64,000 nt of DNA, taken from assembly GCF_011193355.1 (NCBI RefSeq), contig NZ_CP049780.1:5972445-6036444 (forward strand), given 5' to 3'. Source of the DNA: Streptomyces sp. JB150. GTDB lineage: Bacteria; Actinomycetota; Actinomycetes; Streptomycetales; Streptomycetaceae. Both the position numbers and the translations under genes were made by a program. Of the stretch, positions 1-11,136 are shown in pieces (position 1 is the first letter of the stretch; every line of letters begins with the position of its first letter). Under the pieces are notes generated by a model. That model saw only the letters and a list, made by a program, of their open reading frames with translations, searched no databases and was not told where the DNA came from.

Positions 1-159
1 TCAGCCTGGTCGCCCAACTCGAGCGCGAGACCAGAACGGTGTGAGACGTACGGCAGCAGCGCGAGACCGGAGCCGTGCGAGCGGCGAGCCCCGTTCTTCC
101 CGGACGCGTCGAGCGAGCGCACGCCGCGCCCCCGCACCCCCGGCACCCCGCGCGATACG

Positions 160-1350
160 GTGAGCCGCATGCCCGACACCGCCCCCGCGCCGCCCGTGCT
201 CCGCGCCGACCGGACCGGCTCGTTCCCCCACGGTGTGCTGGCCGAGCGCCACCCCGCGATCATCCGGCAGGTACGGGAGTCCACCCCGTACGACCCCGAC
301 CGGCGCCGCGCCCTCGACGCCCTGCTCGCCCAGTGCACCCACGGCGTCGTCGCACCCCTCCCCACCGACGCCCCGGACCTGAGCCGCTGGCGGGACTGGG
401 GACTCAACACCCACACCGGACAGTCCTGGTTCGACCTCCCCTGGCTGTGGTCCGAGAGCTACTTCTACCGGCTCCTCCTGCAAGCCACCGGCTACTTCAC
501 CCCCGGCCCCTGGCACGGCATCGACCCCTTCCGCCCGGCCAAGCTCGCCGAACTCGACGCACCCGGAACCGACGAGGAACTGGCCGCCCTCGACGCCCTC
601 GCGGGCCGCCCCGCCGACGAACGCAGCCGCGCCCTGCTCCACGGCTCCCTCTGGGGCAACCGCGCCGACCTCGGCTTCCGCCTCTCCGCCGAGGGCGCCG
701 ACACCCGGGACGCCGCCCCCGGCCTGCTCGCCGACGACAGCGACGTCCTCTGGTCACTGCTCCCGCCCTCCGGCACGGGCACCCTCTGCCTCGTCGCCGA
801 CAACGCGGGCCGCGAACTCATCCCCGACCTCCTGCTCATCGCCGACCTCCTCGACCGGGGCCGCGTCGCCCGGGCCGTCCTGCACGTCAAGCCCTACCCG
901 TACTACGTCTCCGACGCCACCACCGCCGACGTCCTCGACGCCCTGCGCCGGCTGACCTCGGCGCCCGGCGCGGCCGCGGCCTACGGGCGGCGCCTGTGGA
1001 CGGCGATGACCGACGGCCGGCTCACCGTCCGCGCCCACCGCTTCTCCGCCGCCCCGCTGCCCTACGCCGAGATGCCGGACGACCTGCGCGCCGAGTTCGC
1101 CGCCGCCACCCTGACCGTGGTCAAGGGCGACCTCAACTACCGCCGCCTGGTGGGCGACCGGCGCTGGCCCCCGACCACCCCCTTCGCCGACCTCACGGCC
1201 TACTTCCCCGGACCCGTCGCCGCCCTGCGCACCCTGAAGTCGGAGGTCGTCTGCGGCCTCGACGCCGCCACCGAGGCCACGCTGACCGCCGCCGAGGGAG
1301 ACCACTGGCGCACCGCCGGCACCCACGCGCTGATCCAGGTCGGACGGTGA
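160..1350 (+). CDS. ARMT1/DUF89-type damage-control phosphatase
   Basis: This is a 396-residue soluble protein of the DUF89/ARMT1-like family, metal-dependent phosphatases thought to remove damaged or overflow phosphometabolites. The family signature DNAGRE is present (VADNAGRELIPDLL, about residues 208-221), followed by the downstream KGDLNYRRLVGDRRW block typical of actinobacterial members. There is no signal peptide or membrane segment. A GTG at 160 and an ATG at 169 are both possible starts and neither has a clear Shine-Dalgarno sequence. The substrate cannot be told from sequence. The gene appears monocistronic and converges with the small ORF ending at 1369. Confidence 0.85.
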   Translation: MSRMPDTAPAPPVLRADRTGSFPHGVLAERHPAIIRQVRESTPYDPDRRRALDALLAQCTHGVVAPLPTDAPDLSRWRDWGLNTHTGQSWFDLPWLWSESYFYRLLLQATGYFTPGPWHGIDPFRPAKLAELDAPGTDEELAALDALAGRPADERSRALLHGSLWGNRADLGFRLSAEGADTRDAAPGLLADDSDVLWSLLPPSGTGTLCLVADNAGRELIPDLLLIADLLDRGRVARAVLHVKPYPYYVSDATTADVLDALRRLTSAPGAAAAYGRRLWTAMTDGRLTVRAHRFSAAPLPYAEMPDDLRAEFAAATLTVVKGDLNYRRLVGDRRWPPTTPFADLTAYFPGPVAALRTLKSEVVCGLDAATEATLTAAEGDHWRTAGTHALIQVGR

Positions 1351-1368
1351 ACGCGGCGGGCGCGACCG

Positions 1369-1605
1369 TCACGGGACGATCCGCACCGGCAGCGATCCGC
1401 CGTTGACGAAGTCCGGCACCAGGCCGGCTCGGCGGCGCGGCGGCCCGCCGGTCCGCGGCACCGGCAACGCGCGTATCGCCTCCCCGGCGACGGCCGCGCG
1501 GAGTGCGGTAGGCGTCGCGGGGCACGGCGGCGGCGCACTGCCGGGGGCGGGGGCCGAGGACGCCGGACGCGGGCGGCACGGGGGCGGCGCGTCGGACGGG
1601 GTCAT
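1369..1605 (-). CDS. Small Pro/Arg-rich ORF coupled to the alpha/beta hydrolase
   Basis: This 78-codon ORF begins with an ATG that overlaps the stop of the upstream hydrolase gene in an ATGA arrangement (1602-1605), so its translation is probably coupled. The N-terminal half is Pro/Ala-rich and the C-terminal half is basic, ending DFVNGGSLPVRIVP. It fills a gap that would otherwise be empty and has the GC-rich third positions expected of coding DNA here. I do not recognise a family. It could be a chance extension. The ordered C-terminal motif and the exact overlap are the arguments for a real gene. Confidence 0.5.
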   Translation of the reverse strand: MTPSDAPPPCRPRPASSAPAPGSAPPPCPATPTALRAAVAGEAIRALPVPRTGGPPRRRAGLVPDFVNGGSLPVRIVP

Positions 1606-2408
1606 GCGGGCCCGCCCTCGGGGCCGGTGCCGGAGCCGGTGCCGTCCGCCCGCAGGAAGTCCTCCACCACCCGGATCAGCTCCAGCGGCGTCTCGTCCAT
1701 CGCGTAGTGCCCCGCGCAGGGCAGTTCCCGCACTTCGGCGCGCGGATACCAGGCCAACCAGGTCTGCCGGAGCAGGTCCGCCGACAGCGCGGGGTCGAGC
1801 GCCCCGGCGATCGCGAGCGCCGGGACCGTCGCACCCTCGACACGGTCGTGGAAGTCGTCCCGCGCCCAGGAGTCCAGCCAGGCGCGGAACGCCTTCGGGT
1901 CGCTGCACGCCAGCGAGCGCGCGACCATCCGGTCCAGCCAGGCGGCGGGGCGGCGCCCGCCCGTGGTGATGTCGATGATGGCCCGCCGGTTCTCCGGCCG
2001 GTGCGCGGCGTCGGCGAACAACTCCCACTGCTCCGGCGGCAGCGCCAGCCCCGAGGCCGGCACCGGTGAGACGCCCACGATCCGGTGTATGCGGTGCGGG
2101 GCGACGGCGAGCAGCCGCTGGGCGACCGCGCCGCCCATCGAGTGCCCCACCACCGAGAACCGCTCCCAGCCCAGCCGGCCGGCCAGCTCCACCAGGTCCA
2201 CGGCGGCCTCCCGGGTCGTGTACTCGCCCGGGGCGTCGCGGGCCTCGCCGTAGCCGCGCAGGTCGACCAGCGCGTACTGGAACGCCGTCCGGTCCAGGTC
2301 CGGCAGCACCGGCGCGTACGCGGAGCGGTCGGCGAACCAACCGTGCACGGCGAACACCTTGTGGGCCCCGTCGCCGTGCAGTTCGTGGGGGAGCTCGAAG
2401 GACGTCAT
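1602..2408 (-). CDS. alpha/beta-fold hydrolase
   Basis: This is a 268-residue alpha/beta hydrolase of unknown substrate. The oxyanion-hole region (AVHGWFADRSAY) lies near the N-terminus. The nucleophile elbow is GHSMGG. The acid is probably the Asp in IAGALDPALS, and the catalytic His is in CAGHYAMDETP. There is no signal peptide, so it is cytoplasmic. The ATG at 2408 (MTSFELPHEL) is preferred over the upstream in-frame start at 2444, because the fold begins at about residue 15 from 2408. Its stop overlaps the next ORF by 4 bases. Confidence 0.85.
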   Translation of the reverse strand: MTSFELPHELHGDGAHKVFAVHGWFADRSAYAPVLPDLDRTAFQYALVDLRGYGEARDAPGEYTTREAAVDLVELAGRLGWERFSVVGHSMGGAVAQRLLAVAPHRIHRIVGVSPVPASGLALPPEQWELFADAAHRPENRRAIIDITTGGRRPAAWLDRMVARSLACSDPKAFRAWLDSWARDDFHDRVEGATVPALAIAGALDPALSADLLRQTWLAWYPRAEVRELPCAGHYAMDETPLELIRVVEDFLRADGTGSGTGPEGGPA

Positions 2409-2584
2409 GGGCACCACCGTGGCGGGAGGTCGAAGGGGCGGCAAGAGTGCGCACGAGCGAGGAACACGAGTGCGTACACGGGAGGAACGGACCCGCTCCC
2501 GCCCGCGCTCCCGGACCGGGCGCTATTCACGCGATGGTGTGATCATGTGCGGCCGCGCGGATACCCCGCCGGGGGCGGGGGTAG

Positions 2585-5714
<3,130 letters not shown>

Positions 5715-5886
5715 CGGCTCCCACAGGGGCGGCCAGGGCGGCCAGCCGGCGGTCCTGTTGCCGCTGCCGCAGCGCGTGCTCGGTCATGTCGCAGAACGTA
5801 ACAGCCGCCACTGACAACGGCTCCGGTGGTACAGAGGAAGCGGACGCACCCCTTCCCTGCGCCGTCTCCGAACGTTCTCGTACGGA

Positions 5887-6240
5887 GTGCACATCGACCT
5901 GGCCGACTTCCAGCTCCTGGGCCGCGACGCCTACGACGTCTCGGGCTTCGACCCGGAGATCGGCGGCACCCGCAGCCCGATCCGCTACGACGCGCGCACC
6001 CGCATCCCCCTCGCCCCCAACGAACGCGGGTACAAGGACACGTTCCGGGTGCCGGGGGACCAGATGCTGCGCGTCATGGGCCGCTTCGACGGGGCGTACG
6101 GCCGCTTCATGTACCACTGCCACCTCCTCGAACACGAGGACATGGGCATGATGCGGCCCTTCGTGGTCATGCCGCCCGAGGCGCTGAGGTTCGACCACGG
6201 CGGGGCCCACGGCGGCCACGGCGAGGGCCACACGGGCTGA
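5887..6240 (+). pseudogene. C-terminal remnant of a multicopper oxidase
   Basis: The 117 readable codons match only the last copper-binding cupredoxin domain of a CotA/phenoxazinone-synthase-like multicopper oxidase, which is normally about 500-600 residues. The motif [13 protein letters not shown], holding type 3 and type 1 copper ligands, is intact. The preceding HPxHIH-type motif is degraded to YGVHIDL, so two or more ligands are missing. The first two domains are absent: the sequence directly upstream is unrelated and leads into the divergent neighbour. A His/Gly-rich tail follows ([13 protein letters not shown]). The protein could not hold a trinuclear copper centre, so this is a 5'-truncated relic. 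Confidence 0.8.
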
Positions 6241-6307
6241 GGCCACGGACGACCGCGTGCCGCCCCGCGGACGGCCACTGGGGCGGCGCGCGGGTGGGGC
6301 GCGCGGG

Positions 6308-7117
6308 TCAGACCGGCTGACGTGCCTCCCGCGCGGCGGCGTGCCAGGCCGCGGCCCGCGCCAGCGCCCGTATCACCGGGTGCGGCTGCGAGCCGTCGCC
6401 GGACAGCTCCGGCTGGAACAGCGTGGCGACGAAGAAGGGGTGCCCCGGAAGTTCGGCGATGCGGACGGCGCCGCCGTCGTCCCGGCCGGAGAAGCGCAGC
6501 CCGTGCGCGCGCAGCGTGTCCAGGTGCCGGGAGGGGCCGTAGTTGCAGGAGTAGCGCTCGACCGTGCGCTCCGAGCCGAGGAGGGAGTGGATCAGGGAGC
6601 CCGGCTCCAGCCGTACGACGGCCTCGTGGCCGGCCAGCGAGCAGGCCAGCGGCTCGATCAGGAAGTCATCGGCGCCGGGGTCGTTCTCGGCGTGCGCGAC
6701 CCCGGTCAGGCCGCACACCGCGCGGGCGAACTCCAGCAGCGCGTGCTGGAAGCCGCCGCACGTGCCGAGGAACGGGATGCCCTCCTCCCGCGCGGTGCGG
6801 ATCGCGGCGAGCACGCCCGCCTCGCTGCGGTACGGGCTGCCGGGCACCACCCACACGGCGTCGAACCCGCGCAGCGCGCCGTCGGCCTCGGCGTCCCCGG
6901 AGGGGATCCAGTACGGGTCGAGGACGAGCCGGTCACGCGCGGCGAGCGCGTCGAGCAGCCGCGGAACGCGGGCGTGCGAGACGACGTTGGGCGTGCGGTC
7001 GCCGACCAGGGCGACCCGCACGGGGCGAGCCGAGGTGCCAGACGCGGGATGAGGGGCGGGGTGCGGCGCGATGTGAGATGCGATGTGTGATGCGGGGCGG
7101 GCTGCGGTCGGTGTCAT
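6308..7117 (-). CDS. CTP synthase C-terminal region-related protein (GATase-1 fold)
   Basis: This 269-residue protein resembles the glutamine amidotransferase domain of CTP synthase without the synthetase part. The nucleophile elbow GTCGGFQ keeps the Cys (residue 120). The triad region that reads QFHPE in true amidotransferases reads LFQPE here, so the His is replaced by Gln while the Glu is kept. It is therefore unlikely to be a normal glutaminase. Family members are annotated as CTP-synthase-tail (seleno)proteins of unknown function. The start at 7117 is chosen because a GGAGG lies 9 bases upstream, whereas for the ATG at 7126 the same GGAGG directly abuts it. The N-terminus has a His/Pro/Ala repeat (SHIASHIAPHPAPHP). 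It is divergent from a LysR gene that may control it. Confidence 0.8.
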   Translation of the reverse strand: MTPTAARPASHIASHIAPHPAPHPASGTSARPVRVALVGDRTPNVVSHARVPRLLDALAARDRLVLDPYWIPSGDAEADGALRGFDAVWVVPGSPYRSEAGVLAAIRTAREEGIPFLGTCGGFQHALLEFARAVCGLTGVAHAENDPGADDFLIEPLACSLAGHEAVVRLEPGSLIHSLLGSERTVERYSCNYGPSRHLDTLRAHGLRFSGRDDGGAVRIAELPGHPFFVATLFQPELSGDGSQPHPVIRALARAAAWHAAAREARQPV

Positions 7118-7169
7118 GGCGTTCATCCTCCGCGCGGCCGCTCGTTCACGTCCAACGATGATCTCTGCA

Positions 7170-7195
7170 CTCTCGATAAGCATCGCTGATGAGAG
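7170..7195. promoter_or_regulatory. Candidate LysR operator in divergent promoter
   Basis: In the 88-base gap between the divergent amidotransferase-like and LysR genes there is an AT-richer segment, with arms CTCTC (7170-7174) and GAGAG (7191-7195). The interior, GATAAGCATCGCTGAT, fits the loose T-N11-A logic of LysR sites. The right arm also serves as part of the LysR ribosome-binding site (GAGAGG, 9 bases before ATG). The assignment is inferred from position. Confidence 0.35.
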
Positions 7196-7205
7196 GGTGG
7201 CCCCC

Positions 7206-8072
7206 ATGGACCCGCACCTCCTGCGCACCTACGTCACCGTCGCCCGCCTCGCCTCCTTCTCCGAGGCCGCGCGGGAGCTGGGCTACACCCAGTCCGCGGT
7301 GTCCCAGCACATCGCCGCCCTCGAACAGGACCTCGGCGCGCCCCTGCTGACCCGCCGCCCCGTGGCCCCCACCGCCGCCGGGCAACGGCTCCTGGAACAC
7401 GCGGGCCCGCTGCTGCTCCGCCTCGACGCGGCCCGCGCGGACGTGTCCCGGATCGCGGCGGCGCCCTCGCACGGACTGAGCCTCGCCGCCACCCCGACCG
7501 CGCTCGGCCCCCGCGTCCTCGCCGCCCTCCCGCCCGCCGGCGTCACCCTCCGGGTCCGCACCCGCGAGGAGGTCCCCGCGGCCGTCGCCACCGGCGCCGC
7601 GGACCTGGGTCTCGTCGACGGCCTGGCCGCCCCCAGCGACCCGCTGCGGCTGCCCGACGTGGCGCCGCTGACCACCGAGGGCGTCGGCGAGGAACCGGTC
7701 TGCGTACTGCTGCCCGCCGGCCATCCGCTGGCCGGCCGCAGCGGACTGCGCCTCGGCGACCTCGCCGACGCCCGCTGGCTGGACGCCCCCGACGCCGGCC
7801 TGCCGCTGGCCCAGCTGCGCGCGGCCGCGGGCGGCCGTGGTTTCCGCCCCGCCCTGCGCTACGAGGGCACCGACCTGCGCGTGCTCACGGCACTGGCCGC
7901 CGCCGGCCACGGGCTGACGGTGCTGCCCCGCGCGGCGGCCGTCCCGGTCCCGGGCGCGGTCGCCGTCCCCGTCGTCGCCCCGCGCGTCGTCCACCGTACG
8001 GAACTGGTGTTCGCGGGGCCGCCGAGGGGAGCGGCGGCGGGCCTCGCGGACGCGCTGCTCGTCCGCGCGTGA
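7206..8072 (+). CDS. LysR-family transcriptional regulator
   Basis: This is a 288-residue LysR regulator. The N-terminal winged helix-turn-helix is clear (residues 1-60: LASFSEAARELGYTQSAVSQ, then HIAALEQDLGAPLLTRR), followed by a periplasmic-binding-protein-like effector domain. The ATG at 7206 is preferred over the in-frame upstream ATG at 7083 because the HTH starts there (MDPHLLRTYVTVARL) and GAGAGG precedes it. It is transcribed divergently from the CTP-synthase-tail-like gene, the classical arrangement for a LysR regulator and its target. The effector is unknown. Confidence 0.93.
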   Translation: MDPHLLRTYVTVARLASFSEAARELGYTQSAVSQHIAALEQDLGAPLLTRRPVAPTAAGQRLLEHAGPLLLRLDAARADVSRIAAAPSHGLSLAATPTALGPRVLAALPPAGVTLRVRTREEVPAAVATGAADLGLVDGLAAPSDPLRLPDVAPLTTEGVGEEPVCVLLPAGHPLAGRSGLRLGDLADARWLDAPDAGLPLAQLRAAAGGRGFRPALRYEGTDLRVLTALAAAGHGLTVLPRAAAVPVPGAVAVPVVAPRVVHRTELVFAGPPRGAAAGLADALLVRA

Positions 8073-8224
8073 GGTGCCCGCGCGGGGTGCCTGTGTGAGG
8101 TGCCCGCGCGGGGCGTCTGCGCGAAGTACCGAGACCTTCCCGCCCCTGGCCACCGGTCAGTCTCACTCGTTCGTGGCACGTCGCGCGCGGGTGCCCCGGG
8201 TAGAGCACCAGCCGGAGGCGATTG

Positions 8225-8902
8225 ATGGAACAGAGTGCGCTGCGTCCCAAGCCGATGCCCGGTCAGGAGCCCGGCGGCGGCACAGGCCGCCCCGCCGGCT
8301 CCGTCCGGCGCCCGCACGCGGTGCGCCGGGGCGGCCGGCGGCTCACGACCCTGCTGCTCGGCCTGTTCGCCGGGACGGCCCTGCTGCTGTCCGGGGTCGG
8401 CCTCGGCACGGTCGGGGCCACCGTGATCGGTGTGAGGACCCTCGCGGAACTCCAGCAGCGACCGGGCCAGACGGGCCAGACGGGCCAGTCGGATCAAGCA
8501 GACCAGGCAGACCGGGCCGGCCAGTCAGGCCAGACGGGGCAGAGGGGTGAGCCGGGGCGGCCGGTGCGGCCGGGCACGCGGTCCGCGCCCGCACGCCCCG
8601 GCGCGTCCGCGTCACCCGCGCCCGCCCCGTCACCCGCCAGGGCGATCCTCGGCCTGGAGGTCGTGGACGCGGGGACGTCCGGCGCCCAGGTCGTCGGGGT
8701 CCACATGCCCGGCCCGGGATACGCGGCGGGCCTGGTCCGCGGCGACGTCCTGCTCACCTTCGACGGCATCCGCGTCGACTCGGCGGCCGACCTGGTCGAG
8801 GCCGTGCACCGGGCCCGCCCCGGCGAGCGCGTCACGCTGACGGTGCGCCACCGGGGCGGCGGCCACCGGCGGCTCACGATCGTTCCCGGCGTCCTGACCT
8901 GA
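8225..8902 (+). CDS. Membrane-anchored PDZ-domain protein
   Basis: This 225-residue protein has a short basic cytoplasmic N-terminus and one membrane helix (about residues 39-70, LTTLLLGLFAGTALLLSGVG and onward). A low-complexity Gln/Thr/Gly/Asp linker follows (QTGQTGQSDQADQADRAGQ) and then a Pro/Ala-rich stretch. The C-terminal PDZ domain occupies about residues 140-225, with the typical GYAAGLVRGDVLLTFDGIRV carboxylate-binding region. No protease domain is present, so it is probably an extracytoplasmic scaffold or substrate-recognition protein rather than an HtrA protease. GGAGG lies 6 bases before ATG 8225, which decides against the TTG at 8222. Confidence 0.85.
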   Translation: MEQSALRPKPMPGQEPGGGTGRPAGSVRRPHAVRRGGRRLTTLLLGLFAGTALLLSGVGLGTVGATVIGVRTLAELQQRPGQTGQTGQSDQADQADRAGQSGQTGQRGEPGRPVRPGTRSAPARPGASASPAPAPSPARAILGLEVVDAGTSGAQVVGVHMPGPGYAAGLVRGDVLLTFDGIRVDSAADLVEAVHRARPGERVTLTVRHRGGGHRRLTIVPGVLT

Positions 8903-9001
8903 CCGCGCGGGGCACCACGCCGGGGAGGAGCCGGTACGGGCCGCGGCGGTGCGCGTCACGCGCCGAAAACCACTGGTCGGCCCCCGCCGCGCGGAGCGAC
9001 G

Positions 9002-9637
9002 ATGAGCCCCATGCTGAGCACCCTCCTCGCCTTCCTCGGCGCCTGCACCCTGATCGCGGCCTCGCCCGGACCGAGCACCGTGCTGATCATCAAGCAGTCG
9101 CTGCGCAGCCGCCGCTCCGGCTTCCTGACCGTGCTCGGCAACGAGACCGGCGTCTTCGTCTGGGGCGTGGCCGCCGCCTTCGGCCTCACCGCCCTGCTGA
9201 CCGCCTCCGAAGTGGCGTACGACGTGATGCGCGTCGCCGGCGCGGTCGTCCTCGTCTGGTTCGGCGTCCAGGCCCTGCGCCAGGCCCACCGGATGCGGCA
9301 CACCGGCGAGGCCGCCGAGGTCTGGCAGGACGTCGAGCGCAGCGGCTGGTCCGCCTACCGCGCGGGACTGCTGCTCAACCTCGCCAACCCCAAGGCGGCC
9401 GTCTTCGCGCTCTCCTTCCTCCCGCAGTTCGTCCCGGAGGGCGCCCCGCACCTGCCCGCCATGGTCGGCCTCGCCGCCGTCTGGGCCGTCTTCGAGATCG
9501 GCTACTACGGCCTGTACGTGTGGTTCGTCGGCCGGATGAAGGCCTTCCTCTCCCGCGCCGGGGTGCGCCGGCGGCTGGAGCAGGTCTCCGGCGGGGTGCT
9601 GCTCGTCCTCGGCGTCCGCATGGCCCTCGACAGCTGA
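9002..9637 (+). CDS. LysE/RhtB-family exporter
   Basis: This 211-residue integral membrane protein has the LysE/RhtB family layout of about six hydrophobic helices. The N-terminal signature is present (ACTLIAASPGPSTVLIIKQS), as is the second conserved NLANPKAAVFALSFLPQF segment. Members export amino acids or homoserine-lactone-like compounds from the cytoplasm; the substrate here is not predictable. ATG 9002 is used, and ATG 9011 (MLSTLLAFLG) is an alternative. The gene is not obviously in an operon. Confidence 0.9.
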   Translation: MSPMLSTLLAFLGACTLIAASPGPSTVLIIKQSLRSRRSGFLTVLGNETGVFVWGVAAAFGLTALLTASEVAYDVMRVAGAVVLVWFGVQALRQAHRMRHTGEAAEVWQDVERSGWSAYRAGLLLNLANPKAAVFALSFLPQFVPEGAPHLPAMVGLAAVWAVFEIGYYGLYVWFVGRMKAFLSRAGVRRRLEQVSGGVLLVLGVRMALDS

Positions 9638-9669
9638 GCCGCCACCGCGGACCCCCGCCGTGACGAGGA

Positions 9670-9845
9670 ACCGCCGCCAAGGCCCCGCCTCCCGCAGCCG
9701 CGCACCCACCCGCCGCAGCCGCGCACCCATCCGCCCCCACCGTGCACCCTCCCGCCAAGGGCCGTGCACTCTCCCGCCGCGGCCGGATCTCCCGCCGCGG
9801 CCGGACCCCCGTCCGCCAAGGCCGCGCCCCCGTCCGCCGTCCGTG
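9670..9845. repeat. Imperfect short repeats in intergenic spacer
   Basis: The gap between the LysE gene and the M24 peptidase (9638-9929) holds degenerate repeats. The units resemble CGCCGCAGCCGCGCACCCA, CCGCCAAGGGCCGTGCAC, TCCCGCCGCGGCCGGA and CCGTCCGCCAAGGCCGCG. It has no start with a ribosome-binding site and no conserved protein on either strand. I read it as low-complexity spacer. Confidence 0.5.
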
Positions 9846-9929
9846 AAAGCGCCACGCACCGGCTCGCGCGGCCCCCGCTGTCCGGGCAGGATGCTGCCCG
9901 TGGTTCCCGCACCCGCCGAGGAGGCCCGG

Positions 9930-11078
9930 ATGACCGGCAGCAGCACACCCGCGGGCAGGGGCGCGGCCGCGCCCTTCACCGCCGACGACTACCGGGCCCG
10001 CATGGAGCGCGCCGCGCGGGCCGCCGCCGACGCCGGGCTGGCCGGGCTGCTCGTCGCCCCGGGGCCCGACCTCGCGTGGCTCACCGGCTACGCGCCCACC
10101 GCGGTCACCGAACGGCTCACCCTGCTGGTCCTCGCCGTCGGCCGGGACCCCGTCCTCGTCGTCCCCACCCTGGAGGCGCCCGACGCCGAGAAGGCCGCCG
10201 GCGCGCCCGCGCTGACCCTGCGCGACTGGACCGACGGCAAGGACCCCTACGCCGCCACCGCCGCCCTCCTCGACGCCACCGGCACCTTCGGCATCAGCGA
10301 CAACACCTGGGCCATGCACCTGCTCGGCCTGCAGAAGGCGCTGCCCGGCACCTCGTACGCGTCCCTCACCGAGGCCCTGCCCATGCTCCGCGCGGTCAAG
10401 GACGAGGCGGAACTGCGTCTCCTGGCAGCTGCGGGGGCCGCCGCAGACGCCACGTTCGAGGAGATCCGGAAGGTTCCCTTCGGCGGGCGCCGGGAGTCCG
10501 ACGTCGCCGCCGACCTCGCCGGCCTGCTGCGCCGCTTCGGTCACCAGCAGGTCGACTTCACCATCGTCGCCTCCGGCCCGAACGGCGCCAATCCGCACCA
10601 CGAGGCGGGCGACCGGGTCATCGAACGCGGCGACATGATCGTCCTCGACTTCGGCGGCCTCAAGGACGGTTACGGCTCCGACACCTCCCGTACGGTCCAC
10701 GTCGGCGAACCCACCGACGAGGAGCGCCGGGTCCACGACATCGTCCGTGAGGCGCAGGAGGCGGGGTTCCGCGCGGTGCGGCCCGGTGTGGCCTGCCAGG
10801 AGGTCGACCGGGCGGCCCGCGCGGTCATCGCCGACGCCGGGTACGGCGAGTACTTCATCCACCGCACCGGCCACGGCATCGGCGTCACCACCCACGAACC
10901 GCCGTACATGATCGAGGGCGAGGAACAGCCCCTGGCGCCCGGCATGTGCTTCTCGGTGGAGCCCGGCGTCTACCTCCCCGGCCGCTTCGGCGTCCGCATC
11001 GAGGACATCGTGACCGTCACCGAGGACGGCGGCCGCCGCCTGAACGACACCCCGCGCGAGATGGTGACAGTGGACTGA
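9930..11078 (+). CDS. M24 family metallopeptidase (Xaa-Pro aminopeptidase-like)
   Basis: This 382-residue enzyme has a creatinase-type N-terminal domain and a C-terminal pita-bread catalytic domain. The dinuclear metal ligands can be placed. The first Asp is in MIVLDFGGL and the second in GYGSDTSRT. The His is in HRTGHGIGVTTHEPP, the first Glu in CFSVEPGVY and the second in GVRIEDIVTV. The family removes N-terminal residues, often before proline, in the cytoplasm. The start at 9930 (MTGSSTPAGRG) is fixed by GAGGAGG 5 bases upstream. The open frame extends 270 bases further upstream but encodes only Arg/Pro-rich low complexity. Confidence 0.92.
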   Translation: MTGSSTPAGRGAAAPFTADDYRARMERAARAAADAGLAGLLVAPGPDLAWLTGYAPTAVTERLTLLVLAVGRDPVLVVPTLEAPDAEKAAGAPALTLRDWTDGKDPYAATAALLDATGTFGISDNTWAMHLLGLQKALPGTSYASLTEALPMLRAVKDEAELRLLAAAGAAADATFEEIRKVPFGGRRESDVAADLAGLLRRFGHQQVDFTIVASGPNGANPHHEAGDRVIERGDMIVLDFGGLKDGYGSDTSRTVHVGEPTDEERRVHDIVREAQEAGFRAVRPGVACQEVDRAARAVIADAGYGEYFIHRTGHGIGVTTHEPPYMIEGEEQPLAPGMCFSVEPGVYLPGRFGVRIEDIVTVTEDGGRRLNDTPREMVTVD

Positions 11079-11136
11079 GACCGACGCGGTCCGCCCTCCC
11101 CTCCCCGTACGCCCGCACACGACAACGGCCCCGACC

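Noticed and set aside
1..642. 213-codon minus-strand frame at the left edge
   Set aside because: It is the antisense of the start of the ARMT1-like gene. It is Gly/Val/Glu-rich with no motif. Bases 1-159 hold nothing I can support.
9670..9845. Repeat-rich spacer considered as a possible CRISPR or tandem array
   Set aside because: Units differ in length and sequence and there are no regular spacers. It is best explained as degenerate low complexity.
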